From the NCBI RefSeq assembly GCF_004027225.2, contig NC_044279.2:51980744-52044743 (forward strand): a DNA stretch of 64,000 nucleotides, in the 5' to 3' direction. Each line of letters opens with the position of its first letter. The stretch's first letter is position 1. This document shows positions 1 through 12,915 of this stretch, one piece after another. Under the pieces are notes generated by a model. It was not told where the DNA came from. It made no database searches and saw only the letters and a list, made by a program, of their open reading frames with translations. Source of the DNA: Strigops habroptila. Lineage: Eukaryota; Chordata; Aves; Psittaciformes; Psittacidae. Both the position numbers and the translations under genes were made by a program.

Positions 1-3000
1 CATTTGAACTATCCACTCAGCATTTACTTCCCTTGTGTAGTTTTTTTCCAAGCTTTTTGTAGACTTGGAGCTGAGGCTGCAGATCCCAAATCCCTTCAAG
101 AGAGGTGGAGCCCCTTGCGGCAGGGCTTTTGATTTCCCCCAGACCTTTCAAGTCATTCCTCATTTCTCATTCATGCTTACGCTGCACAAGAAGCGTGGTG
201 CTAATGTCTTCTGTGAGGTCCTGCACTTGCTTGGTCTTTGCTCAGGTTGTGTCAAGTCACTTCTCCCAGCTCTGCAGCTATCTTCAGTTTTCCTTTACAG
301 TGTCCTGTCACTGTAGTTATTACCTATGATCCCTGCCAGAATGCATCTGCTTTCCTTTGGCCATTATCCATGCTGCTACTCGTTGTTTGTCTTCCTATCT
401 GCTTCACTCTGAACAGCAGCCACATAGATGTCTCTTTTCTTCCTTTTTTCCTGTGTATGACATGTTTCTAAAGCCTGGCTGCTGGACTGCAACACACCCC
501 CCTCTACATCTTCTTCTTTAGTTGATGTATTTCTTGCTTCTCATCTAATCTTAGGGAAAAAGCATTGCTGTGGCCCAGCTCTGGCAGGTAAGGCTCTCTT
601 ACTGACTGTTTTGTTTTTGCTATCAGTCCCTCCACTGTTTATGCTGCCAACTTTGTTTGCTTTCACACTTTTCACTTCTGATACCCACGGCAAGACATCT
701 GGTGCTCAAATCTGCCCTGTTAAATGCTGAATCACATAAATCCTGCTTCAGCGTGCTACGAGTCATGTCAGAGGAGAGCATGTTAGGCATGTCACACTGT
801 GGAAGGGTCCTGCTTGACTTCTGATCAGTTCTTGCCAGAGCTTCCTCCAGAGTCACCTGTCAGAAAGCAGACTGTCCATCTCCTGTCCTTAAAAATGACC
901 ATTTGCAAAGGTGTCTTGGAGTGGCAGAAAGATCAAAACTGATCAATGTACCCTGTAAACATATCACACTGGGTCTTATATGCTCTGCAATGCACATTGG
1001 TGCCAGGCCAATGGAAATTGTCTGGCTCAGATAAAGCACCCTCTATCCCTAGGTATGAAGTTATTCATTTCCTGATGTCAGCTCTTATATCCGCAGGGAT
1101 TACTGCTTGTCCTGCTTTAAATAAAATCCTATCTTGCACATGTGCGCGCACACACAAACAACATTCAATCCATTGCCTAGTAACAAGACAAGCGATGCCT
1201 GTGGTCCTTTTTCCTCCCAGTACAGCCACATACTCTGTTGTACAAAACGTTTTAATGCTTTTGTCATCCCACCCAGACAGCTTTTCAGGAGCACTCAGCA
1301 CTTCTTCATCACACTTGCTTTTTGCTGGACCTCAAACTGCATCTTTATGCCATGCCCCAAAGTGACACAGTGGGATTGTCCTCCCCCTTAGGCAGGAGCA
1401 GCAGCTCCTTGTTTATCTGACTCCATCCTGGTTGTGTCAGGGCTCCACCAGTAAGTGTTCAAGGTGCTGACTTTGCAGCAGCATGACTCCAAGCTTTCTG
1501 TGGCTCTATCTGTTCCAGGGGTTTATAGCAATTCGGGACTGGTTCCCTGCATCGGATTGCCTTTACCCCATCACATGGGGCTCTGACTGCTGCCAAATTC
1601 TGTCTCTGTGTGTTAACTGCTTAGACAATTCTCGTGTTCGGAAAGGTGGAACGATAAACAAGCAGAATCTAGTAGTTCACCTTCTCTATGAACCCCTAGA
1701 AACCCTTCAGCACTTTTGCTCTGGACATTTCCTTAGCAGCTCTAAGGTTTTTGAGGTAAAAGTGGAAGCACTCAAAAGTTCACAGATATTCTGGTCACTG
1801 CATTCTGCAAGCTTCAGCTTACCTGCATTTGGGCTAGTATGCTGTTCTCAGCATCTCCTTGGGGCCAGTCACGACCTGGAATCATGGCTGAGGACTCCCT
1901 CTTCTTCGACACTTTCAATTACAGTAGAAAGTGCCACCACCCACTGCTTTTTGCTGGACCTCAGTAGGTCCAGTAGAGTGCCTGGGAGCCACTCTACTGC
2001 ACATTTTCAGTGTCTGCTGGAAATGTTGTAATCATGATCATGTTCCTGGCATTCACACTCTGTCAGGTGTGATAAAGGAGAGCACAAATCCAGTTCAAGA
2101 TCCAGTCCTAACTCAAAACAGACACTAAATACTTTTGAATTTGAGAGATGAAGTTGAGCCTGACTTCTATTACTGCTAAAGTCTGGTGACTTCTCTCCAA
2201 TCCTGTGTACACTGGTTTGGCATCAGTGTAGATTCTCATTTTATGCAGATGCCTGTTTTTTTCATTTTTCCACTGCTGATGATTTATTCTCTGCTCTTTT
2301 CTCTACAGGTCTCTTGACATCTTCCTCTTTCCTTTACAGAGTTTTCCCTCAGTTAGACTGAGAGTGCCAATAGTTTCCTGTTTCGGTGGCTTGAATGTCA
2401 GGTTCATAGTCAGCTTTTGAGGTAGGTATCAGACTCCTTAAACTATAAGGCAGTACTTTTTTGAAAGGCTAAATGGGCCCCATGATGACTTCTCCCTCTG
2501 CTCTCCCAGACTGAAGATATTCTGGTGGTGTGCTATGCTTACTTGGGTTGCTTAGGGATGGATGGATTTTCTGAGTGCCCTTTATCACAAGATCAAGTGA
2601 TAATGTGCCATATTTCATGGCAACTTACCAAGAACTCCTATCTGTTCACTGGCCTCCAAATTGCCTCAACTGTAAAGCATCGCTGTAAATTGTAACTCCC
2701 ATTACTGCAGTCTAATGTTGCCATTAATGAGTGTTCGTGGAGTTCTACTGCAGGTGACCTTGCAGCCCAGCTAGGACTAAATTTGGCTGGGGGTGGGCTA
2801 TCAGTGGGATAGCTGTAATTACGGTGTGCTAGGACTGGTAGATTATTTGAGCACTGGGAGTACCCTGAAATGCCTTGCTTTACTAAGCCACGTTCTTTTC
2901 TCAGAAAACTCCACTAAAGATGATGCTTGTGTTCATCACCATGCTGCCTTTAGCCTCAAGCTTGGGGTTTCATAGCAAGACTTGTTGTGCCATAAGGACC

Positions 3001-3424
3001 ACCACTTCCTGATTCTTTCCTGGGTAGTTGAAGTAGAAATGCCATATGAGATGGGGTTTTTTTAGATATGTGTCAGCTTCGTTATCTTTCCTATAAGCTG
3101 GAATCATCCTGCAAATGATCTCACAGAGGAGAAACTTGAGGATTCCCAAAGTTGAATTCTTTGTTGTGTATTACAAGGACCCATTGCAAGAACTGCTTTT
3201 TGGGTTTACAGAAACAAACTTGCTCTGATGTTATTCTGTTTTCCTCAGGTGTTCCCCATCTCTGACAGCGGCACTTTATGTGATGCTCACACCTAGTGAC
3301 ATGGGGAAAGTTCCCCCTCTGGTCTCTATACCCTGTGGCCAGCAGCATTCACGAACAAAGTTCTTGCTCCAGTACTTCTAGGAGATCTAAGCAATACAAT
3401 CATGGGAAGCCAAAAGTGGGTACT
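1..3424. other. Upstream intergenic DNA, no gene recognised
   Basis: No open frame here resembles a known protein. The longest, 182 codons at 1483-2031 on the + strand, has no recognisable domain and no splice-site context. I see no clear CR1 or LTR sequence before the solo LTR at 3425. The only structured part is the inverted-repeat cluster near 1955-1999, listed separately. Confidence 0.6.
1955..1999. repeat. Two adjacent perfect inverted repeats (hairpins)
   Basis: The first inverted repeat pairs TGGACCT at 1955-1961 with AGGTCCA at 1966-1972 around a 4-base loop, and can extend one pair outward. The second pairs CAGTAGAGTG at 1971-1980 with CACTCTACTG at 1990-1999 around a 9-base loop. 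The arms share bases 1971-1972, so the two hairpins compete or switch. The left arm lies in a 19-bp word (1945-1963) that also occurs at 1316-1334. Function is unknown; it may be a remnant of an old mobile element. Confidence 0.6.
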
Positions 3425-3990
3425 TGTCGCGGTTTGAGCCCAGCCGGTAACTCAGAATCACACAGCCGCTCGCTCACTCCCCCCCTTTTTCCTCCCCTCA
3501 CTCCCGGAGGGATAGGGAGGAGAATCGGAAGAATGTAACTCCCACGGGTTGAGAGAAGAGCAGTCCCGTAACTAAGGTATAATACAAAACCACTACTGCT
3601 ACCACCAATGATAATAATGATTAGTGAAATAACAAGGGGAGAGGATACAGTTGCTCACCACCCGCCGACCGATACCCAGCCCGACCCGAGCAGTGATCTG
3701 GGCCTTCTGGGTAACTCTCTCCGGTTTATATACTGGGCATGACGTGCTGTGGTATGGAATACCCCTTTGGCTAGTTTGGGTCAGGTGTCCTGTCTCTGCT
3801 TCCTCCCGGCTTCCCCTCCTCCCTGGCAAAGCATGAGACTGAGAAAGTCCTTGGTTGGAATAAACATAACTTAGCAACAACAAAAAACATCAGTGTTATC
3901 AGCGTTGTTCCCAGGCTGAAAGTTAAAAAACACAGCACTGTACCAGTACTAAGAAGGAGAAAAATGACTGCTATAGCTGAACCCAGGACA
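3425..3990 (-). mobile_element. Solo LTR, avian ERVL-like family (copy A)
   Basis: This 566-bp element reads on the minus strand from TGTCCTGGG (complement of 3982-3990) to CGCGACA (complement of 3425-3431), so it has TG...CA termini. It is flanked by a perfect 5-bp duplication, GTACT at 3420-3424 and at 3991-3995, which fits ERVL-type integration. A TATATAAA promoter box lies on the minus strand near 3727-3734. It shares long blocks with the + strand LTR at 31868-32442, including the region around the TATA box. No gag, pol or env sequence is next to it, so it is a solo LTR left by recombination between two LTRs. It keeps many CpG dinucleotides (for example 3659-3690), which suggests it is the youngest of the three copies. 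The family name is from memory and unverified. Confidence 0.88.
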
Positions 3991-6900
3991 GTACTGTTAA
4001 GAAAGAATTCATGTGTATTGAATACCTGAGTATGCTCAGGTAATCATAGAAAGAAGCAGCAGTTCTAAGTCATTCAGGACTTCTTCTCTAAGTGTTGTTC
4101 CTTCTGCACAAAATGGGAGACAGAAATTATTTTCAAACACTTGGTCCACAAGTCTCAATAAAATGTGCTCTCTTCCTTTTACAGGCCAGACCAGCCTGCT
4201 TGAGCAGGGGATTCTCCCAACAGCAAGCAGCCAGTTGGGCAAAGCTCTGGGAAACAAAATCTAGGACTAGGAAAGGAGGTCAGAGAAAGAGGAATTGGTA
4301 TTAAAACCATTAAAATATTGTTTCTAAGCATTTTTAATTACACTTCATATAGAAGTGTGTTCCTCTTACAGGTACATGCCCACAAGAGTGTGGTATTTTC
4401 TGTAGTGTAGCTTGTGCGCTGTGGGATGGATTAGCACTTTGCCCTTCCATTATGTCTGATTATACAGCTGCTTCAGAGGAGAAAAAAAGCAGGCTCAACC
4501 TTGTCCTAGTACAGCACATTTTCTGTCCTTCCTTGCCGAGCCATCCTTCCACTGCCACACTTTGCCCATATCCAATCCACTGTCGTGGGATAAAAAGCAG
4601 CAAAGCGGTGGCATCTTTTCTCTCCAGGCTGGTCCTAGCAGCAGAACTGTGAGATGAGTGAGGGCAGTTTCTGCTTCTTTCTTCCCAGGGATGGATGCAC
4701 TCCCAAGTTCTCATCTTGTCTTTGTGTAGCAACAGGATTGGATCTACTCATTGCCTTTTTCGATTATAGAGGGCCCATATTTAAGGCTTTAAAAAGGAGC
4801 AGGAAAAACAAGGTAATGATATGACAAGAGGGAACAAAAGTCGTTGTCATCTCCCATCAGCTATCAGTATGCTTTGAAGCATGAGATTTGATTATCCCAG
4901 TCATAACAATGCCTAATAATACTGCAGGATAGTAACAAGGCTCATAAATCAGTATTAAAAGACATAAACTTTTTAAAAGATTCTTTGTTCCCCCTAGGGA
5001 ATAAAATCCAGCTGTCAACACCACAAGCTCACCTTTGGTTCTATCTGTTCTATTCTATCTGTAGACTCTTTCCATCTCATAGGTCATTATGACCAATAGA
5101 TAGGTCATTACAACTGCTCTTCAAGGCAAATTTAAGCCAAAACATGTCCCTTCATGCATAGCACCCTCTGTCTCCAAGGCCATTAAATGATGGCTATGGT
5201 GACACCTGCACAACTCATTTGTGGGCTTATACAGCTCTAAATGGAGCTATAATGTTACTAGGTTGTTTTCCAGGTGCGGATGAATTGGGGCTACCGTGCC
5301 TGTGAAGACCTGTAAGGTTCAATCAACCCCAGACATCTCTTGCCACTTTCGATTTTTCAGTGGTTTCTATCACAAGAACTGTCTTTTCATGTCATGAAAA
5401 TTTAGCATGCTGACAGTGTCACTCATGACACCCACATGAATAATGTCATGCTGGGAAATCCACTCTGCTTCTGCGTCCCTTGTTTTCAATTGGTAGTTTT
5501 CAGGTTCCCTGGTGACAGTGTTTAGAGCCTATTTCACTGCATAAAACCAATGGTTACCAATTTTTTAATCCAGCTTCAGATTCACAATCATTCAATATAA
5601 GTTTTCTTTAATCCTTAGAATACACTAAGAGTTTTAATCAAAAATTTGTTTTTCTCTCTCTAAAAAAATAACGAAAAAATCTGTCCCTTCTTGCCAGGGG
5701 AAATCTTTTGTTTACCAGACTGAAACACAGGAAACCTGCAGCTTTCTCCACAAGGCAAGACTTTGAACTTGCAGAAATGGTTCTGCTTTTGCTGTGCTGA
5801 CCTACCTTTGACACAAAGAGTCTATCAGTTCTGGTTGAACTATGAAAAGTTACATCAACAGCCATAAAAGATGGCAATGAAGCTTTTCACCCTGTGCAAC
5901 TCAGACCGCCTGCTGCTTTCCCATCTGCTTGTGCTCGTCCAAACTACCACACCAGGCTGGATGCACTTTCCATGGGGGAGCTCAAGTGGAAGTGTTCCTT
6001 GTAGTGAACGGCTATCGGAGAGGAATAATTACATTCGCATTGTACCACCAGACTAGCACCAGACAAACCTGGGTTTTTGATTGCTGGCAACTCGTAATTT
6101 CCCTATGAAAACTTTTGCTCCTGAACAGCACTTCTCAGTTTCACTCATGGGGGCATTGCCCGTTCAACTGCTGGTGGCCATTTTCTGTAGTATAGAAAAT
6201 ATGAAAAAGCAGCAGCCTGACTCCAAACTTGACAGCAAGTTGGAGTCTCCCTCTATTCCTCAGCATTTAATTCAAGCTACTCAGCACTGTAACATGTAAC
6301 ATATGACCTCTTTGCAAGCCCTATTTTTACTGCTCATTAGTCTTATATACACCTTAACAAGATTTTCAGCGACCCTATGGCTAATAGTTCACTTTTCTTA
6401 GAAAGATATCTACCTTCCAGCATAATTGCTTGGCGCTAATGTTAGATTGGAATGAGAAATCAAAGTTCAAAGCTATTCAAAATGAGGAGGGGGGTACCAA
6501 TATTCCAGTTTGTCCTTTCACTACCCTGTAATGTCAAAACAAAAGGTGCTATTTTTTATATGTTTTTTCTGCTGCTGGTGTACTCACAGCTTCCAGTGAG
6601 GATTTGGGTTCTGCTGTGAGCAGACAGCTCTCAGGAACAAACAGCCTAAGCAGCTGTGACAGGCCAGAGAAGCACTTTTATTCCTGTTTTCCAGATATAA
6701 AAGCAGAATGTATAGACTTGCCTGCAATCATGCAGGAAGATAAGGGCAGAACAGCACCTTGAACTCAGGCCTCTGATTGTCAGATCTGCATTTTCATCAC
6801 TCTCCTGAGCATCCGTTATTTGTCTTTGAACTAGTACAGGGGCATATAACACTGCACCAGAGGCGGGTGAGTAGCTCACAGAGCTATTTCTGCAAAGCAG

Positions 6901-7950
6901 TCCCAAGCACACTGAATGCAGAGCTCTCCGAATACTTTGCAGTCAGCTCTGTGCAGCATGTCATCCAGGCATGGAATTCACTGCCATAAGAGGATGTTGT
7001 GTTAAAGGCTGTAGCTGTTTCTTGAAGGGTTGAAATGCTGCCTGGTTAGTTTAGGAAATGAGACTGCCTTTCTTTTTGGGGGGCCTTTAGTTCGTAGAGG
7101 GTCTAAAGCTGCTGGGTCCACGGCTGCGTGCTGGTACTGAGCTGATAAATTGTCAGACAGGAAATGAATGCTTGTGATTTTCACCAGGAGAAGAATCTCT
7201 CCTTTTATTTGGTGTTTTGATTATTTTGCTCAGGAGTGGCAGAAAGAGACGTTTCTCTTGCTCAGAACTTCACCAGAAGTTTCTCACAAAACTTTCAGTA
7301 TATGTGACACTCACTGAGAAGAAAGAAAAAAAAAAAAGAAAAAAAGCTTATACCAGGCTAGACAGGAAATCTGTTTCTTTTTCTTTACAGTTTTGTTTCC
7401 ACCAGGGTGGTGAATACAGTATGCAAAGCAGCTGTGATTACAGCACAGCTAGGGCTAGAGGATTTTAGAATGGTTTGTACTCCAGCAAAAAACCCCACTC
7501 CAAACCAACAACACATGGGGATAAATAAGGGGAAGGGAAGAAGAGACAGGAACTCTCCATGAGGTCAGGTGATTAAGTATTTTTGGACTGCCAAGGTGGT
7601 GATCTTAAGTGAAGATAATGTATTATGCAGTGGAAGGCTAATGAGGCCAGGTCTGTTAAACATGGATTTGGTGTTGCTTAGATCTGGAGTGCTTCAAATT
7701 ACACAGGCCCAGGTTGTATTTTGATCACCTCTCCCGCTTTGACAAAGTGAGCAGCAGGCTTTTATATAATGTACATGATCCTATACTGTAGGGAACAATC
7801 CTGCACTGGCAGGGGAGGGAAGCTGATGACATAATGGGTCTTCTCCATCTCGAAGTTATGTGATTCATCAACTAAATGAATTCAGCAGGATAAAGCAGCA
7901 TGAAAGGGCAATTTCCTTGTAACACGCTGCCTGCCGATTAACTCTTCCCT
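3991..7950. other. Intergenic DNA between LTR copy A and the CpG island
   Basis: No coding gene is recognised. The open frames are short and unrelated to known proteins. An A/G-rich simple tract lies at about 7317-7345. The stretch around 6950-7000 faintly resembles the tail of a degraded CR1-like LINE, but too weakly to call. Distal regulatory sequence for the downstream channel gene could lie here; nothing in the sequence alone identifies it. Confidence 0.5.
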
Positions 7951-7954
7951 CCCA

Positions 7955-8745
7955 GTTTCAGCCTCCACCACTACGCCCAGGAGGCTCCTGCTGCACAGCC
8001 TCACCCGCTACCGAGCGTACGGCGGGGCTGGGGGCCGGGACCGGGACTCCGGGCCCAACAGAGCGGTGCCAGCCCCGCACCACAGGGGCTCCGGGGCACC
8101 GCAGGCGCAGCCGCCTCCCTCCCTGCGGGATGTGTAAAGCCCTGCACCACACCAGCCGCCTCCTCTGCAGGTGCCTGCGGGCTGCGAGCCGGGGAACGGG
8201 TCCTCTTGTGCACATCCCCCACGCCCGCCGCCCCTTGTCCCGGGGCCCCGCTGCGGTCCGTGCGGTCGCGGTGTCCCGCAGCCGGGACCGTCGGTCCGGG
8301 ACCGGCGCCTGCATTGCGTCGGGGGCGCGGCGCGGCGCGCAGCGTGCCGCGGCGGCGGGGCCGCGCTGTCGGGCGGCCCCGGGGGTGCAGCGTGCCTGCC
8401 TCCGCTCCTCCCGCCGGTCCCGTGCGTTCCCCCCCCATCCCCGTCCCCCCGCCCTCCCGCTCCCCGAGCTGCACCAAACAGCTCTCAGGTTTCTGCTGAT
8501 ACTGCAGCGTCAAGAAATGGCTCGAGTTTGCTCCTTGCTCTTATGCATTCAGCAGCCCTCTCGCTCCTGCCACACGAGTCCAGCGCCTGCCTCCTGCTGC
8601 TGCTGCTGCCGGGACGAGCCAAGACCGACTCTGGGGATGCGGCTGCAGGACTGCGGCTCTCTCACATTTCTTCAGCCGCCGCTGCCCAGCGCCCGGCTCC
8701 TCTTCCAGCTCTCTTAAGGGAAGAGAGCAGGAGAGCCAGCAGCTA
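7955..8745 (+). promoter_or_regulatory. CpG island, probable KCNA1 promoter region
   Basis: Base composition changes abruptly from AT-rich to very GC-rich. CpG is dense, especially at 8240-8400 with runs of alternating C and G. This is the only CpG island in the window. It lies about 1.6-2.3 kb upstream of the KCNA1 start codon and upstream of a strong splice donor on the same strand, so it is the natural promoter candidate. Overlapping long open frames on both strands here (about 7958-8773) come from scarcity of AT-rich stop codons and look like no known protein. A short (CTG)5 run lies at 8594-8609. No convincing TATA box is visible, as is usual for CpG-island promoters. The transcription start is not determined. 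Confidence 0.7.
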
Positions 8746-9091
8746 TCTAGGACTTCTTGATTTTATTTACTAACTCAAGCCTTTTGACAAAGGTACTTTG
8801 CACTCTTTTAAATCAACCCCCCCACCCCCCACTGCGGTTCTCGGCAGAAAACTAATTAAACCCACTGGCCCTTGGTGCAGCCTAAGACAGTGTATGAATA
8901 TTTCAGTGTCTCGCAGGCAACCCTGTAAAGCGATTGCTGTATTATGAAGAGGGGCACAAGAAGAGGAGGAGGGTTGAGTTTGCCGCTGCGGTTTTTGTTT
9001 TGATTTGGGTTTTTTGGATGCTGCTGCAAGGCGACTTGACGCATTCCAGCACTGGCTCCTACTCCTAACTAGCGCATCGCACTCGGAGCAG
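8480..9091 (+). other. Probable noncoding 5' exon of KCNA1 (left edge unknown)
   Basis: The right edge is set by a consensus splice donor, CAG/GTAAGG, with the intron starting at 9092. The left edge is a guess: transcription should begin in or just after the CpG island. The exon carries no part of the channel protein. Mammalian KCNA1 also has a spliced 5' untranslated region with the coding sequence in the last exon, which supports the model. The exon would contain a 16-codon upstream reading frame (9018-9068). Confidence 0.45.
9018..9068 (+). other. Candidate 16-codon upstream ORF in the KCNA1 leader
   Basis: An ATG at 9018 opens a frame of 16 codons ending in TAA at 9066-9068, 23 bases before the inferred splice donor. 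The spliced leader after the acceptor (10174-10312) has no ATG, so this would be the last upstream ATG before the channel start if the splice model holds. It could dampen translation. The peptide has no recognisable features, and its context is not an optimal Kozak site. Confidence 0.25.
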
Positions 9092-9762
9092 GTAAGGAAA
9101 AAGCCCCTTCTCCCTTCCTCTCTGTTGGGCTCTATTTTGTACAGTTTTGGTGCGGGATGCCGATCTCCCTCCCCTCGTCTCTCTCTCAGTTGTGTTTAGC
9201 TGCTGCAAAGCAAGAGAGGAGATGCTTTGCTCACCCTCCCCGTATTCCCCCAATTGGTGTGATGAAGTTGTCAGTGCTCAGCTAAGCTTCCACTGTCTGC
9301 AAAGTGGGGAGCGTGGTGGTCAGGAGACTTATCGCAGAAGCCGACCCCACTGGAGTTGCCTGGAGAGCCCTCCTGATGTGCTGAGGGCACCGCAGGGTCC
9401 ACACCGACCCCTTCCTGCCTTGGAGGCCCCAGTGCGTGTCTGGGGATGTGTGGGAATGTGTAGGGACTCTGCATGTGCTGCTGTAGTGGGCAGAGTGGGA
9501 TGCTCTTGCTGATGTGAAAGCCAATCCATTGCGCCTGAGTGTGTGTGTGTGGTGGGACTTGGGGGCTGGTTTTTATGTTTCTCTCCTCCCTGGCAGCCTC
9601 CATCCTGCAAGTGAGCTTTATGCCTTCAAAAGCAGAGTATCTCCATCACTCCCTTTCCAGCGCATAAGAGGAGAGGACCGGGGCAGTGGCGGGAGGGAAG
9701 TGGGGGTAGGCGATGGAAACTTGCTGAGTTGGCATTGCAAGGACTCACCTCCCAGCAGCCCC

Positions 9763-9793
<31 letters not shown>

Positions 9794-10173
9794 ACTTATT
9801 TATTTATTTGTGTGTATGTGTATGTGCGTGTGTGTGTGTGGTAACTTCGTGACAGCAGCCGCAGAGATGGTCCAGTCAGCGAGAAAAGTGGACGGATCGA
9901 GTTAAAGGCAAAAGGAGACGGCTGGGGAGGGGACCTCAGCCTGGGGGTGCACTCCATAGACCATCAGCCTCCTGGCTTGGGGGCAGGACCCCTCACCTTA
10001 CCTGCCCTCTTCCCCCCCTAAAGGTACTTCTTCCTTCTTTCTTCACTCTCCCATTATCCCTGATGCCTCTCCCTTCGTCCCACCTCTCCTTTCCCCTTTT
10101 GGCTATTTCCATTCTTTAGGCTCCTCATCCATTCCTTACGCTCTCCGTCCCAACTCATCATTCCTCCCTGCAG
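9092..10173 (+). other. Inferred 5' UTR intron of KCNA1
   Basis: The intron runs from GTAAGG at 9092 to a pyrimidine-rich acceptor ending TTCCTCCCTGCAG at 10173, 1082 bp in all. Both sites match the vertebrate consensus well, and the region upstream of the acceptor is strongly C/T-rich. An alternative acceptor TCTCTAG ends at 10255. The intron contains an (ATTT)n/(TG)n microsatellite. No transcript evidence is available here. Confidence 0.5.
9766..9842. repeat. Compound microsatellite (ATTT)n then (TG)n
   Basis: About ten ATTT units with one interruption run from 9766 to about 9808, followed by a TG/TA-rich tract to 9842 that ends in a clean (TG) run. It lies inside the inferred 5' intron, about 470 bp before the start codon. 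Length is expected to vary between individuals, and the alternating purine-pyrimidine part could adopt Z-DNA. Confidence 0.9.
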
Positions 10174-11788
<1,615 letters not shown>

Positions 11789-12875
11789 ACAAAAAAACCC
11801 CAACCAAATCCCCATTCACAGCTTGAAGACTTTAGTGACACAGTCACACTTTGTAGATGCTTTACTGATAGTCTTTGAATGCTTTATTTACCTCCTAAAT
11901 GCATTGTTGCATTGCGAATTTTTGCTCAGCGATAAAGAAGCTTCCAGGATCCATGAAAGATAAGATTTTGTTTATTTTTAAAAAGCATTTTCCACCCGGT
12001 AAATTATAACCATTTGAACTAGTTTAGTTTTAAGCTGTATGATGCTAGACCTAAATGTTTCCTCTCCCATCTCTTTTCATTTTTTAGTTTGATACAGTTA
12101 ACTTAAACTAAGCAAGACAGTTTTTAGAGCTATAACGCATATGCATGGATTCCAGTAAAAATATTCTGCAAAACTGCACAGTTGCAAGAAAGTGCATCAG
12201 ACAATGAAAAAGATTAGCAAAACCTGCAGCAAGCGTTTGTCATGGTTTTTATGAAGGAGCGCAAATCTTCCTTCTGCCCCCTGTGTGAAAGATTACATAC
12301 TTCCAGTCTACCTTATTACAAACATACTTAAGCCTGGTCTCTTTTGCTCTCCATAGAAGAACTAATCTGAAAGGAAAATAACGAACAAAACTGAAGACAA
12401 AACATCTGCAATGCTGCTAAGTTCTCTTATGTGCAGATGATCTAAACATACTTTTCCTTTTCCCTGTCCAGAACTGGATACAAAACTTTAAGCCCTCTGT
12501 TGCAAGATAGCACAATGGAGTTTAATAGAAGCATGTTTGAATTTGATACTATTTATTTTATAATAGCATGCTTGAAAGATTACCTCAGACAGTAGCGGAT
12601 AAGCTTTCGTTTGAACTGAATCTTCTAAAAATAGGTCCTTTATCTCTCTTTTTTCTTTCCTTTTGTTTTTTTTTCTTTTTCTTTTTGATTTGCATTCACC
12701 AGAAGTGCACTCCTTAATTTATTAAATCGTTGACTAGTAATTTAAAGTACTGTATTTAAATGCATATGTTAGTCAAATGGGAACAATAACTTTTGGAGAT
12801 CAAAGCATGTTCAAATATTCAGCATTATGGCCTATTTGATTAAGGTGTAACTTGAATTAATTAATGCATGAATTC

Positions 12876-12915
12876 AATAATAATAATAACAATAATAATA
12901 ACAAAAAAAAAAAAA
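12876..12915. repeat. (AAT)n tract followed by poly-A
   Basis: Interrupted AAT/AAC triplets run from 12876 to 12902 and then thirteen A residues to 12915. The tract lies in the probable KCNA1 3' UTR. It is a simple repeat. No retroposed sequence was recognised upstream, so it does not look like a retroposon tail. Confidence 0.85.

Noticed and set aside
1483-2031. 182-codon open frame on the plus strand
   Set aside because: No similarity to a known family is visible, and it runs through the inverted-repeat cluster; it is probably a chance frame.
7958-8773. Several overlapping open frames of 97-200 codons on both strands
   Set aside because: They lie in a CpG island, where stop codons are rare, and their peptides are Pro/Arg/Ala-rich without family features.
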